The notes below the pieces were generated by a model, which worked only from the letters and a program-made list of their open reading frames with translations, did no database searches and was not told the origin of the DNA. The position numbers and the translations under genes are program-made. Source: Marinicella meishanensis (GTDB taxonomy: Bacteria > Pseudomonadota > Gammaproteobacteria > Xanthomonadales > Marinicellaceae). From it: a DNA stretch of 64,000 nucleotides. The DNA is taken from the NCBI RefSeq assembly GCF_019931145.1, contig NZ_JAIOUV010000001.1:186001-250000 (forward strand), read 5' to 3'. Shown piece by piece: positions 54,301 to 64,000 of the stretch (the stretch's first letter is position 1; the number at the start of each line of letters is the position of its first letter).

Positions 54301-57300
54301 TCCTGTGATGACATCACTTTGCCGGTGAGGTCGAACATTTGCGACGTGGTTTGATTCACTGCATTGGTGGTGGCCACCATCAAGCCGTTGTATGTGGTGG
54401 TGGTGATGATGTCGGTGTTGACACACGATGGGTTTTCAGGAGCTTGTGCACCCACCGAAGCGACAAAGTTCTCCACACATTGGCTGGGGTTCTGGATAAA
54501 TACCACCCGGTCCAGCGGGTCAAACTTGGTCACCGTCCAAATCGGCGAACCGCCTGAGGTGATTTGACCCGAACCGGTCATGGTGTAGGGGTCGGATTGA
54601 CGCACTGTACGACCCATCACATCATATTGGGTGTCGGTGGTTTGCCATTCGCCGATGAAATTTCGCACTTGGCTGCGCACTTCGCGACCCATGGTGTCAT
54701 AAAAGTTACGAGACGTGGGCGCACCCGAAGCTTGCTTGATCAACACTGTACTGGCGGTGGCTGGACACTGATAGGTGTTGATGTTGGCAGCCGAGCACCA
54801 TCGTTTGGTGGTGCTGGAACTGCCACCAGTGACAGAAGCCGATGCATGGGCATCACCAAAAGCCCCATAGACTGTTCTGGTTTCTATGCCATTAATATTG
54901 CTCACCAAATAGGGACTGCCATAAATATTCCTCAATGGCGCGCCAGGTTGATTAAAATCAGGATTGACTCGCATGGTAGACGCATTGATCACTTGACCAG
55001 GGTCCAACACAAAATCAGTGCTGTTTTCAACCGCATTGGTATCACTAAAATGATCAAACGGTTCAAAGTAAGCATGTGGTACTTTCGATAAGGCCACATA
55101 CTGATTCCATTCGTTGTCATACACCGTTTCACTGAAACGGTGTATGTAGGTGTTGTCCGCAGGACGGCTTTTAATGCCTTGAGGAATCGTTGGGCAAATG
55201 GCGTCGGATACACCCTGAGAACATTGATATTTACCTATACTTTGTCCATATTCATCATAGGTATAGAAAGTTTTCAGGTACTGCAAAGCGTTACCTAAAA
55301 TCTCTTCTTTGGTCAGCTGACCACTGACTGGATCATAAGCAAAGGCTGCTTCGCGTATACTGGTGCCATAACCGCCACTGCTCAACAAACGCTGGGAAGT
55401 GGTTTTGGAGCTGGCCAAACGGCCCAGGAACCAAGCACTGGCGTTGTCGGCATAGGTGTTTTCAGTGAATTTACGCTCAATCATTTTCTGACCAGGCTGG
55501 CCACAGACCGCGTCCAAAGAGGTGACCAAAGTGGGCTGAGCCACCGAAGCCACACAGGTGCGCACATCGGATTCACTCAGGTTGCCATGCACGATGTCGG
55601 AGATGTCGTAGGTAAAATCAGAAATCACCACTTTGTGATCCACCGCGCCATTAACGGAGTAACCTGCTGAGTTGGCTAAATCACGGTCACCAGTCACATT
55701 CAATAGTTGGCTCTTTTCATAACTGCGTTTCAGGTATGGAAACACCGTTTGTTTGCCATCAGCGAGTGGGAAGCTGTGAGCCAAATAATCCAAATGGCTG
55801 TATGACAAGATGTGCCCGTCATGATCCACCTGGGTCAACTGCGGCATGCCAATGAAAGGGAAATCTTGGCGATACTGCGTTGTGGTCAACACATCGTGAT
55901 AAGGATCGTAGGTCATGATCGCAGCAAAACCCAATGCGCCGCGACCGCCGCCTTGCATCTTGAACCCTTCGTAGGCATAAGTCACCTGTGCCAAACCATT
56001 GGGGTTGGCTGTGGTGGGGGCGGTTTTGCCCACTTGGCTGACCAAGTACATGGGGGCAAACACATCAAACACCGGCGAACCCTCACCGTGGTTGGTCAAG
56101 TTAACCAGACTGCCGTGGTTGCGGGTATATACCGCACTGCCTGGCTCTGTCGCCGCCACATAATCGATGGTGATTTTGGACTCCAAATTCTGAGCCCCCA
56201 ATTGATTTTCAATCTGGGTGATTTTGTTGCGGGTTTGCCACGAATTGCTGCCCAGTTTGACGACTTGTTTGGTGTCCCAGTCGCCGTCGTTGTCTTGGCG
56301 CCGCAGCAAGCTGAAATAATCATAATGTGAATCACCATTGACATCCCAGATGGCGTTGTTGAAATCTTGAGGCTGTCGATTGGAACTGGTGTAATAGGCC
56401 TGCAGAGTGGTGTTGATCGGCGCGGAATAACCAAACTCGCCATTGTCTTGCAGTCCATATCGATGCAACTGGTAATAACTGGTCGTGGGGATGCCTTCAG
56501 CGACCAATTTTGGCATCAGCACATCCAAGTCACCATCCAGGTCATAGTCGATGAACTGGGTCAAAAAGTTCCGGGCACAGGCGTTGGTGTCGTCATTGTC
56601 CCGATCTCTGACATCACAGGTTTTCAATTGTCCGGAGGGGATGCCATCCTGGTTGATGTCTGCCGCCGGAGAAAATTGCAGTTTTTCAAAACTGTAGCCT
56701 GGAGAGATGCCAGAATCATAGGTGTAGGTTTCGGTGTAGCCCAAGTTCAGTTGATAGCGGTAGTTGCCATTCCTGTCCAAGTACAGCAAATCACCCAAAC
56801 CATCGCCATTCACGTCTTGAACCCGAGAGGAATCGTGTTTACTGGCCATGTTGGGCAAGCATGAAGAGGTGCCCACACCGGCTTCACACTCGGTCACATA
56901 GATCAGGTTACTCTTCAAAATGCCCGCACGACCGGCGTAGTTGAATTTAACCTGGCCATTGGTGTCGGTTTCGGCCACCAAAAAGGCCTTGAATTGTTGG
57001 GCACATGGCTCTGATAAATTGCCGATTCCCAGCAAAGGCTCCAGCTCGGACCCGGCCACGGGTCTGGCCTGGTAGTCTGGATATTCCGTTTTCTTGGCAT
57101 CTTGCCCCCGTTGGAAAGCGGGCAATTCACAGGTGTCGGTGTCATCAAAACCACCACGCAAATATTCATAGGTGTAGGTCAACATCAGGTCATTGACGCC
57201 GTCACCATTCAAGTCTGTTGGTGAGAGTTCTACTTTGTCGATGTAGGTCTTGGTCCCGTAATCGTTGAACGCGTAGATGTCCACACACAAGTTGCGGGCA

Positions 57301-60300
57301 AACACGCCACCACCTTGCTCCGGAGGAATCGGCACGTTTTCACAGACCATGTCTCTGGGCGCCAACAAGTCCGAATCCAAGTCCACGGCATAACTGCCCA
57401 CGGTGCTGGGCACAACGTGGCTGCCGGAAATCACGGTGGATGGGAAAATTTTGTATTGGTAGACTGAATCACTGATTTCATCAAAGGTCATCAAGTCAGG
57501 CAAACCATCCCCGGTGAAATCCAGGAAGGCGCTGCCACTGAGGGTGAAATTGAATGGAATGCCGGTGTTGATGGGTGCCATGCCCGAACAGCCAGATTGG
57601 GTTGCCGATTGACAAATGGTTTGGCCATTGGACAAGAAAATTTGGTAATTTTCAAAACCATCACCATCACGGCGGGTGGACAACATGTCTTGATTGCCAT
57701 CTGCGTTGAAATCGTAAATGAACCACATTTCGGCATTGTAGTCATGGTATTCATCGGCATGGAAGGGTTGGATGCCGGTGTTACACACCACATCAAAGTG
57801 CTGGTTGCCGTCATTCAAATCGACACAACCATTACCACCCCAAGGCCAGTTGTCATCACCGATGCCTTGCAAAGCGATGGTGTCTTTCTTGGCGGCGATC
57901 CAGTACCTGGCATCCAGGTTCTGTTCCAGCCAGTTACCCCGATCATAGCCACGGATGAACATCATTTCCATGATGCCATCGCCATTGATGTCGATGGGCT
58001 TGTATGAGCCATAACCCATTTCTTGCAAGGCATGGATCTCGTCACCGGCAAAGATGTCGGCCGATGCGGTGGAAATTCCGGTTGCGGTGTTGCCATCATC
58101 CCAGGTGAATTCCACCGGTTGCAGACAGGTTCCGGCATTCAGACACTGTCGGGCACTGATCAGGCGCTTGGCACCGGTGGGGTTGTTGGCGGTGTGCGGC
58201 TCCTCATAGGTCAGTTGCAGCCGGCGCACTTCTTGCAACGCGGCGGCAGTTGAATTGGCTTCGCGAATGTAGGTCGATACGTAATCCAGGTTCAACAAAC
58301 TCTTGTACTCGGTGTTGATGCCATAATGGTGCATGGCATCGGCGCGCACGTTGTCTTGGTCGTACTGGAAATGAACCTCATAGTGGGGCACTTCGCCGGC
58401 ATCGAAATTACTCCACCGCACCAGGCTCAAATAACTTTCACCGTCTTGGGTGTCATAAGAAAACTTGATGCGGTTCAAGTGGGTGGTGTCGGTCTTGGTC
58501 TCGGCGATTTGCGCCAACAACCAAGTGTGCACGGTTTCGCCGTCGTTGGCCAGGATCTGGGCACCGGTGCTGGTTTCGACTGGAAATATCATGCCGGCTT
58601 TGAAGGCACCACCGGGAGAACCATAACCCCAGGTTTCACCGCTCTTGGTGTAGACGGTGAATTTGCGTGGTCCATTGGGATAATCAACGTGTTTTTGGGC
58701 GATGATTTTGCTGAAATTGGCAAGCTCGGTGCGGTACTCCACTTCGGTGGCGGTTTCCGACACTTTGTGCAAACGCATGCCATCCAGACAGAAGGCATCA
58801 TCCCAGGTCATGGTGATGGGGCCCAGGTCAGCCAGGGCAATGCCCGGATCATGTTCTTTGGATTTCAAGCAGCGGGTGATGGAAGATGTGCCGCTGATGT
58901 TCCAGCCTTGGCCGGCGATGCCGTTACCGGCATTGGAGTTGTAGGACAGGGCCAACTGCGGCGCCAAGCCGCCGCGTCCTTTCGGCGCGAATATCGGCAG
59001 GCTGTAATTAGCCGAGCCCGATTCGTCGACATCGAACGCCCCGGCAGTGACGCCGACCAAATCATTCAACGGATCCGGTGCAATCAGTTCCATGTGGTTC
59101 TCCGGTCCTGGCGGTTCTGCTGCAGCCAGCGGTTGGGTGGTGCCGTCACAGCCATTACCGGGCAAACAGGCTTCGATGGTCAGGATTTCTGACATGGCAA
59201 TTTCCACCGTGGGTTGGCCAGGGATGTAGTTGTCCTTGTGCAAGTAGAAGCGATATTCACCAGCCTCAGTGATGCTGTCACAAACAAAGTTGGTGGTCAC
59301 GAACTGCCCCATGGGCACGCCCGGACACAGGTCATTCAGCGGTTGTTTCGCTGACCAACTGCCATTGGCTTGTTTTTGGCTGTAGTATGGCTCAATGCTC
59401 TCAAAGTAATCATCGGTGAACCAAGTGAAGCGGATTTGACAGCCGTTGAACAATGAATTGTTGGGATCACAGGTGTGCTCCCATTCGTTTTGTTCGTTGA
59501 TGAAGAAGCGGATGTCGTGGAACGAGGCCTGTTTTGACATGGGTGTCATGTTGAACTGACTGCCCTCAATGATGTTCAAATCCCGAACCACATTGCCTTC
59601 AACCACATCGTTGGTCACATGTAACCAGAACTGGCCTTGGATGTGGCTTTCCACGCCATTGCCGGCGAATTGTCGACCACCGGTGCCAAGATGGACCAGT
59701 TGATCGGCCAGGATGAACTCATCTTCCTCGCCATCACCCGAAGGTGTGGCGCCCAGGGGGTTGAAACCATTTTTGACGGTTTTGATGGTGTAATTGCTGT
59801 CATCTGGGCTGACGTAGTTATCAAAGTAACCTGCCACTGGATAATTGCTGTGGTCACAGTCAGGATCAAGCTCTGGATTGCGCGAACAGGTTTCGGCTTG
59901 CAACCAAATGGGATCGCCGGCCTCATCGTAGGTCAAGATGGTGGACACTTCCACATAGTGATCAATCCAGGTCAACCAGGAAATCCTTGGATTCACTGAG
60001 CCATCTTGGTTTTGCATGGCCCAGGCGCCGGAATAATGATCGGCGTTGTTGTCATAAGTCAAACTGGGATCAACAATCAATTGATCAAAGCTCTCGATGT
60101 TGATGTTGACCTCGTCAGCAATATAGGTGATTGAATCGGCGCCGGATGATTGTGGACGTGAAAACACATTGTTCTCATAATCGACATCGAATTTCAGTTG
60201 CACGTGTTGGTTGTCACCATTGTCAAAATGCACCTGCAATCGACCGACACTGGTCTGGTCGATGGCGCTGCCATTGGCAGTCACGTACAACAGCTCACCT

Positions 60301-63300
60301 TGAAAGTACTGCTGGTTGCCCAAGCTGGTCTGCTTCATCAAAGAGTAAAACCAAGTGGGTGTCCACACGCCCTCTGGGGTCTGTTTGTAGGCCATCCAAT
60401 AACCCAATAGATCATAAGTTTTGCCATAGTTTTCATGTACGGCTGGGTAGCGCAGTTCGCTGGCCCAATAAAAATGCCAGCCCGTACCGCTCTGGTCAGG
60501 GTTCCACCAGGCGCCGGGTTTCATGTCACCAGGACCGCCAATGATGGTTTCCGTGAAAGCTGGAGGTGGCGATGGTTCACTCATGGGCGGGGTTGAAAAA
60601 TCCACCACATACATTTTGTTGAAAGTAAAACTACCTGTGTATTGTTTACCACCACACCCATTGCCATTGGTGCATGGGTACAAAGCCATTTGACCCCCGT
60701 GGGTGTTGGGGTCTTGCAGGTTGCTGACGTTGTTGGTGGTGGCATTCATTTTGATGTCATCACAATGCGCTGCGGAATCGAACACACCACCATCCACCTT
60801 GGCATAATCAATGGAAATCGAAGCGCTGTATTCCCAGGTGGTTTTTTGTGGGTTGGTGTAGTTGATGCAATAAGTGGGGCTCGCTCCTGAATCCGTTTCG
60901 AGAATGAAGCGGTCGGTTTTCACACTGTTTGCAGGGAAATTCCAGCGCACGCCAAAGGTGCCATCGGCCCTTTGGTACCAACCTTGGTTGGTGATTCTGT
61001 TCAACAAGCCACTGCTGACATCGCTTCTGCGCACATGCCATTCCAAGTCACCGCTGTTGGATGCGGCCGAACACACGTCTCCATTGATTCGATCACGCGA
61101 ACAGGCCCTGATGGTGAAACCATATTCACCACGGGTCATGCGTTTCAGGTCCAGAGGTCCAGTAACATCATCGCTATAAAATTTGATGGTTTTGTTGTTC
61201 AGATAGCCAATCGGCTGAAACCCAACCGCAAAGAACGAACTGTGACCACCATAAGGTTGGCTTTCGGTGATTTCGATGTAATCCACCACTTCTTCAATGT
61301 CTTGCTGAGTCCAACCAGCCGGATAGGTCCAAGCCAAACTGAATTCAGAACCAGACACGTTGGTGATGTTGTTGCTGCCATTGAAGACGATCTCAGGCAC
61401 CGGCAAATCGGCCGATTCCAGCGGTGTTTTCAGCACCATATAGTAGGGCGCACCACAACCCAAGGCGACGCTGCACGCACTGATGCTGAAGTCTTCACCA
61501 ATGAAGTCATTTTCATTGATTGGGGCTGAATTCCAGGTGGTGCGGAAGGTGTTGCCGGCCGGCACGATGATTTCATCGGCTTCGGTCTCGAACAGGGGTT
61601 TGATCGAAAAATGATCGGGTTTACCGTAGGTGCTGTTGAAGGCCGCTTGCGGGTAGGCAAAACTGATCGTCACTTCGAATTGACCTGGGGTGCTGATGTT
61701 CCATGTGGAATCCACATCAGTGACTTTGGCCAGACCTGGTTCAAACACACTGTCGGTGACTTCTGGGCCACAGGTGTTGACATCACACAAGCTGATGCCA
61801 TACATGGTGGGGATGCTGTCGTTGATCAACAGGTGGTTTTGATTGATGTCAAACTCAGTGATCAACTGATCAATCACGTTCATGTTTTGGTCGTACATCA
61901 GAATCTTAACCGTTGACACCCCGGGGAATTCTGGCAAGGCATTGGCATCAACCGACCAGGCCAACATGCGGGTGTTGCTGGGTAAATCTTCAGCCACATT
62001 GAAGCTTTGGACGGCCGGAATGGGGTCGTTGGGCAGGTCCAACTCAAACCAATTCCCTTTGGTACAGCCCAAGTCATAACTGCATGCCTTGACCAAAAAG
62101 TAGTGACCAAAATAGTCCGGGTAATAGATGGTTACCGAGCTCCAGCTGCTTTGGTGGCCACTCACTTCAATGATGGGAATCTCGGGGGTGCCAGCAGGTT
62201 GTTGGTAATCCGGGACGATTTGTAAGTAATCCGGCCGGCCTTTGCCGTCGGCATCATCGAACACACTTTGTGGGTACGTGAAGTTGAACACCACTTGGTA
62301 TTCATCCAGCCACTGTTGCGAGGCTACGGCGGGCTCAGTCAGGCCTTGTTTGATGGTGAAATTCTCACGGATGTAACCGCATTCACTGTCTTTACAGGCC
62401 GCCACACCGATGTTGCGATTGATCGGCAAACCACCGACGGCTTGAATGGGCGCATCCATGGCCAGGGGATCGGTGCGGTAAATTTCACCGTTGGTGTCGT
62501 AGGCATAAAAGTCATGTCGATTCACGCCCCACACATTATAAGCTTCAGCAACCGCATCACTGGTCACTTCCCATGTGGCAAAACGGTTGCCAGATGCGGT
62601 GTCGTCATACAATGTCAACACGTCAGGTTTGGACATTTTGCAACCATCGGGCATGGTCACCTGCGGTTGGCTGGTGGGCACCAAACAACTGGACAACTGA
62701 TCTTGTTCTGCCAAGAATGGATCCAACACGGCCGCCATATCGGTCAAATGTGGCACACTGGGGTCACTCATGGTGGCCACGTTGGGGTAGTACAGATGAC
62801 ACTTCACCGCTTCACTGCCGGACATGTCCAACCAATGGGGTTTGAAATGACTGGTTGACAAAGGAATCACCCGATTCATGGTGGGGTTGTTTTGTAAACT
62901 CAGGTATTGAATGGGCGTTCTGTCCAAAGGCCAACCGGTTGGCATGCCGCTGGTAACAGACTTGATGCCATTGATGTTGGCGTTGTTGGCGGTTAAGGCA
63001 CACAAACCTTTGAATCCACTGACTTCTATTTCTCGGCTGGGGGCCCCAGAGAAATCGGTGTCATTCAAGGTCAAGTAACGCAAGCCATTGACGGCACCAT
63101 ATGCGTTCATGTTGTTGAGTTGGTGGCCTGACAAATCCAATGCTTTGACGTGATAACCAGAAAGGGTGTTGAGTAAATCGGTTTCAAAATTGCTGGGTTG
63201 AGTCAATGCCGGGTCACGGCTTAAGTCCAGTGCCTGGATGTTTTGGTCGCGGTTGCGGTCTTCAAACGGATTGCCGGTTTCGATCAACAGGCCAATGCTG

Positions 63301-64000
63301 CTGGTGATGTTGTTACCGCTGAGATCAATGTAGGTTGAATTGCGCGGCACATGTGGCATGACAGTTAAACCTGAGTCGGTGTAGACAAAGCTGTCAATTT
63401 GCCCATATTGGTCAAAGGAATTCAGGTTAGCCGTGTTGTTGCCAGAAATTTCAAACCATGACAAAAATGACAACTGACCCATGCCACCGAATGTGGTGAT
63501 GCTGGGATTGTTTGACAAATTCAGTTTGCGTAAACCGCCCATGTTGTTCTGGATTGTGGTGCGGTCATTGTCGTCCAAATTGCCATTGGCACAGTCCAGC
63601 TGTTCAATGTCCATCAGCAATGTTTGATCAGGATAACCATTGACCAGGATGCAGTTCTTCAAGGGGCCTGGAGCCAGATTGACCACCGTTGCAGAATCGG
63701 CCTCAACGTTGACATCAGATGCATATGACCAATAGGAATAGTAATTGTTGCTTGACTTGTTGTTTGCTGAACCAGCTGATTTGGCCACTGGATTCACCCC
63801 ATCATACAAGGCCCTGACGTTGATTTTATAGGGGCTTGTTTCGTTGACATTGATGTGCACAAATTGCAATTTTGGCGGCTGGTCATCTTGGAAAAACTCA
63901 GGCTCAATGTCAACCACCACATAACGACCCTTCAAGTTGGTGGTGGTGCCAGCTCGCCAGGTCATGTACATTTGGTAGCCTTTCAGGTCATCGGTTGCCC
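51351..64000 (-). CDS. giant LRR/FN3/SpvB/RHS protein with JAMM-type C-terminal domain, 5' end outside window
   Basis: At least 4215 residues; the frame is still open at the right edge, so the N-terminus is missing. Residue numbers here count from the ATG at 63971. Leucine-rich-repeat-like stretches (NLSNNPSITTF, YIDLSGNNIT, ALDLSGHQLN) lie at about 100-400, then fibronectin-III-like domains (about 480-1100). A GAWWNPDQSGTGWHFYW module is near 1150. The SpvB/TcaC-type domain starts near 1639 (GSANYSLPIFAPKGRGGLAPQ). FG-GAP-like DxNGDGxxD repeats span about 1990-2560, a TcdB-middle-like part is near 2640-2730, and YD/RHS repeats span about 3150-3700. The RHS core has HLLKDHLGSTHTVV (about 3710) and NRYSYVMNNPLSYTDPSGY (about 3827). 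After a hydrophobic Gly/Ala segment the end holds HTHVDGNLEFSPQD (about 4119), an exact H-x-H-x7-S-x2-D JAMM motif. Likely a secreted or surface polymorphic toxin. Confidence 0.85.
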   Translation of the reverse strand, partial: ATDDLKGYQMYMTWRAGTTTNLKGRYVVVDIEPEFFQDDQPPKLQFVHINVNETSPYKINVRALYDGVNPVAKSAGSANNKSSNNYYSYWSYASDVNVEADSATVVNLAPGPLKNCILVNGYPDQTLLMDIEQLDCANGNLDDNDRTTIQNNMGGLRKLNLSNNPSITTFGGMGQLSFLSWFEISGNNTANLNSFDQYGQIDSFVYTDSGLTVMPHVPRNSTYIDLSGNNITSSIGLLIETGNPFEDRNRDQNIQALDLSRDPALTQPSNFETDLLNTLSGYHVKALDLSGHQLNNMNAYGAVNGLRYLTLNDTDFSGAPSREIEVSGFKGLCALTANNANINGIKSVTSGMPTGWPLDRTPIQYLSLQNNPTMNRVIPLSTSHFKPHWLDMSGSEAVKCHLYYPNVATMSDPSVPHLTDMAAVLDPFLAEQDQLSSCLVPTSQPQVTMPDGCKMSKPDVLTLYDDTASGNRFATWEVTSDAVAEAYNVWGVNRHDFYAYDTNGEIYRTDPLAMDAPIQAVGGLPINRNIGVAACKDSECGYIRENFTIKQGLTEPAVASQQWLDEYQVVFNFTYPQSVFDDADGKGRPDYLQIVPDYQQPAGTPEIPIIEVSGHQSSWSSVTIYYPDYFGHYFLVKACSYDLGCTKGNWFELDLPNDPIPAVQSFNVAEDLPSNTRMLAWSVDANALPEFPGVSTVKILMYDQNMNVIDQLITEFDINQNHLLINDSIPTMYGISLCDVNTCGPEVTDSVFEPGLAKVTDVDSTWNISTPGQFEVTISFAYPQAAFNSTYGKPDHFSIKPLFETEADEIIVPAGNTFRTTWNSAPINENDFIGEDFSISACSVALGCGAPYYMVLKTPLESADLPVPEIVFNGSNNITNVSGSEFSLAWTYPAGWTQQDIEEVVDYIEITESQPYGGHSSFFAVGFQPIGYLNNKTIKFYSDDVTGPLDLKRMTRGEYGFTIRACSRDRINGDVCSAASNSGDLEWHVRRSDVSSGLLNRITNQGWYQRADGTFGVRWNFPANSVKTDRFILETDSGASPTYCINYTNPQKTTWEYSASISIDYAKVDGGVFDSAAHCDDIKMNATTNNVSNLQDPNTHGGQMALYPCTNGNGCGGKQYTGSFTFNKMYVVDFSTPPMSEPSPPPAFTETIIGGPGDMKPGAWWNPDQSGTGWHFYWASELRYPAVHENYGKTYDLLGYWMAYKQTPEGVWTPTWFYSLMKQTSLGNQQYFQGELLYVTANGSAIDQTSVGRLQVHFDNGDNQHVQLKFDVDYENNVFSRPQSSGADSITYIADEVNINIESFDQLIVDPSLTYDNNADHYSGAWAMQNQDGSVNPRISWLTWIDHYVEVSTILTYDEAGDPIWLQAETCSRNPELDPDCDHSNYPVAGYFDNYVSPDDSNYTIKTVKNGFNPLGATPSGDGEEDEFILADQLVHLGTGGRQFAGNGVESHIQGQFWLHVTNDVVEGNVVRDLNIIEGSQFNMTPMSKQASFHDIRFFINEQNEWEHTCDPNNSLFNGCQIRFTWFTDDYFESIEPYYSQKQANGSWSAKQPLNDLCPGVPMGQFVTTNFVCDSITEAGEYRFYLHKDNYIPGQPTVEIAMSEILTIEACLPGNGCDGTTQPLAAAEPPGPENHMELIAPDPLNDLVGVTAGAFDVDESGSANYSLPIFAPKGRGGLAPQLALSYNSNAGNGIAGQGWNISGTSSITRCLKSKEHDPGIALADLGPITMTWDDAFCLDGMRLHKVSETATEVEYRTELANFSKIIAQKHVDYPNGPRKFTVYTKSGETWGYGSPGGAFKAGMIFPVETSTGAQILANDGETVHTWLLAQIAETKTDTTHLNRIKFSYDTQDGESYLSLVRWSNFDAGEVPHYEVHFQYDQDNVRADAMHHYGINTEYKSLLNLDYVSTYIREANSTAAALQEVRRLQLTYEEPHTANNPTGAKRLISARQCLNAGTCLQPVEFTWDDGNTATGISTASADIFAGDEIHALQEMGYGSYKPIDINGDGIMEMMFIRGYDRGNWLEQNLDARYWIAAKKDTIALQGIGDDNWPWGGNGCVDLNDGNQHFDVVCNTGIQPFHADEYHDYNAEMWFIYDFNADGNQDMLSTRRDGDGFENYQIFLSNGQTICQSATQSGCSGMAPINTGIPFNFTLSGSAFLDFTGDGLPDLMTFDEISDSVYQYKIFPSTVISGSHVVPSTVGSYAVDLDSDLLAPRDMVCENVPIPPEQGGGVFARNLCVDIYAFNDYGTKTYIDKVELSPTDLNGDGVNDLMLTYTYEYLRGGFDDTDTCELPAFQRGQDAKKTEYPDYQARPVAGSELEPLLGIGNLSEPCAQQFKAFLVAETDTNGQVKFNYAGRAGILKSNLIYVTECEAGVGTSSCLPNMASKHDSSRVQDVNGDGLGDLLYLDRNGNYRYQLNLGYTETYTYDSGISPGYSFEKLQFSPAADINQDGIPSGQLKTCDVRDRDNDDTNACARNFLTQFIDYDLDGDLDVLMPKLVAEGIPTTSYYQLHRYGLQDNGEFGYSAPINTTLQAYYTSSNRQPQDFNNAIWDVNGDSHYDYFSLLRRQDNDGDWDTKQVVKLGSNSWQTRNKITQIENQLGAQNLESKITIDYVAATEPGSAVYTRNHGSLVNLTNHGEGSPVFDVFAPMYLVSQVGKTAPTTANPNGLAQVTYAYEGFKMQGGGRGALGFAAIMTYDPYHDVLTTTQYRQDFPFIGMPQLTQVDHDGHILSYSHLDYLAHSFPLADGKQTVFPYLKRSYEKSQLLNVTGDRDLANSAGYSVNGAVDHKVVISDFTYDISDIVHGNLSESDVRTCVASVAQPTLVTSLDAVCGQPGQKMIERKFTENTYADNASAWFLGRLASSKTTSQRLLSSGGYGTSIREAAFAYDPVSGQLTKEEILGNALQYLKTFYTYDEYGQSIGKYQCSQGVSDAICPTIPQGIKSRPADNTYIHRFSETVYDNEWNQYVALSKVPHAYFEPFDHFSDTNAVENSTDFVLDPGQVINASTMRVNPDFNQPGAPLRNIYGSPYLVSNINGIETRTVYGAFGDAHASASVTGGSSSTTKRWCSAANINTYQCPATASTVLIKQASGAPTSRNFYDTMGREVRSQVRNFIGEWQTTDTQYDVMGRTVRQSDPYTMTGSGQITSGGSPIWTVTKFDPLDRVVFIQNPSQCVENFVASVGAQAPENPSCVNTDIITTTTYNGLMVATTNAVNQTTSQMFDLTGKVMSSQDALGGVVNYGYDAQGNLTETTSYLNGNPITITMQYDHLGRKVSMNDPDKGFWQYIHNAAGEVIEQKSANSGNNWSVRNWYDIQGRMVYRVDADGSRSIWEYDIYNKYGLLVGEHVRGQYQTQGIAQSKRMDFDQYIRPSEIITTVYDEQDPLTPAVVTYVAKTTYDQYSRVFQQFDSLDDSFDELPNGLQYFYNNYGYQHLTRDAENGLNGQEYYRLLAVDQRGQVVHERKHGNFETWTGYDPQTGLLKFSETRDQFNEVVQSMSYAFDPIGNLTRRTDSVIELGFVQHRVNEYFQYDGMNRLKDVYWDANDVGNLGTYNQTLQRRGRHTYDATGNLLYNSGANRGLGLTMEYNHPAKPHAVTRTHGGSVDKTYHYDNNGNVTQIIGNSLNNQNTGMTTIDYSSFDKATRMEANGWISDIRYAAGRGRFLRKDRRDDGSDARVTHYLGTVEYIYESGTTRIKRHLGDIVIELQDHSVLRNQWQFSHLLKDHLGSTHTVVNKQGQQIERFNFSAWGERRRPPLTGNEPHVFWPYWYGYDSIGMADAIDNTTNRGFTGHEHFDQVGIIHMNGRIYDPSMGRFLQADPIIQDPYNTQSLNRYSYVMNNPLSYTDPSGYSRLRKGWWRMPVAIAVSIYTAGAASSLMSLVGTANTATIGLFGSTMATITSANAVSAALITSIVGGAISGAVASGNLKGAVKGGVMAALTFGIGHGGGGGRALFGKTGTTMAHSIVSGISAEVDGGKFGHGFASAILSMGADELGLAHIDRAATRIVANAVVAGTISELTGGKFSNGALNAAFRVAFNHILMVGDKPLGKYAKPGRFVCQSNCSWKTEDAAHLAAAEAYVALSIKEEKEYGWNVYQHADGSFTYTFAHVGTKTAVYPGKRYSDTDTYKFMSSGHTHVDGNLEFSPQDVDYVTHHTTDTSKHRPLYLFAQNQQYYYLNSETALNYSGPRPGSRITSKVYTTLTAGQNVPMSAVIHKGSY

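Overview
The window looks like the chromosome of a free-living, aerobic gammaproteobacterium. The evidence is a PilT/PilU twitching pair, a complete pst-phoU phosphate system, a three-subunit pyruvate dehydrogenase of the AceE type, an AGCS-type sodium/alanine transporter pair and an AidB-like dehydrogenase. Several secreted proteins carry the short terminal motif (I)FAD-x-F(E/D), which I associate with Marinicella and Lysobacterales relatives. The genus is an inference. Base composition is moderate and even, except for a visibly more AT-rich gene at 50667-51350.

Layout. 1-9980: a partial secreted kelch-type protein, a tRNA-Arg(TCG) with a displaced copy of its 3' end, several secreted or unrecognised small proteins, a DUF6502 regulator followed by a DUF5666 exported protein, a thiopurine methyltransferase, and about 1.1 kb of repeat-rich DNA without genes. 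9982-22200 (all minus): a compact central-carbon cluster, transcribed gap, pgk, fba, maeB, aceE, aceF, a small membrane protein, lpdA, running from glyceraldehyde-3-phosphate to acetyl-CoA. 22346-25472: two paralogous AGCS transporters. 25589-28314: a DUF192 lipoprotein, then pilT-pilU. 28314-28832: REP-like repeats and a terminator. 28848-31062: a BtuB-like TonB receptor behind a cobalamin riboswitch.

31143-33272 holds two small membrane proteins, a PII protein, an SDR and a DUF1272 protein. 33291-41668 is a phosphate regulon: phoU, pstB, pstA, pstC, pstS, phoR and a divergent porin. Good PHO-box direct repeats lie before pstS and before the porin, but phoB is not beside phoR. 41736-46422: two secreted proteins, an MBOAT/SGNH acyltransferase pair and a DUF1569 protein. 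About 46450-46828 (minus) is a region packed with GGA motifs in the loops of short hairpins, best read as a CsrB/RsmZ-type RNA that titrates CsrA. 46992-50490: an AidB-like acyl-CoA dehydrogenase, an outer-membrane barrel and a GDSL-like secreted protein. 50667-64000 (minus): a giant (over 4200 residues, running off the right edge) LRR/FN3/SpvB/RHS polymorphic-toxin-like protein ending in a JAMM-motif domain, directly followed by a small exported protein that may be its immunity partner.

The most noteworthy items are the CsrB-like RNA, which is annotated nowhere by ORF logic, the giant RHS protein with its JAMM-type C-terminus and candidate immunity gene, the gap-to-lpdA carbon cluster with an unknown membrane protein embedded in the PDH genes, and a dyad overlapping the -35 of the DUF6502 gene.
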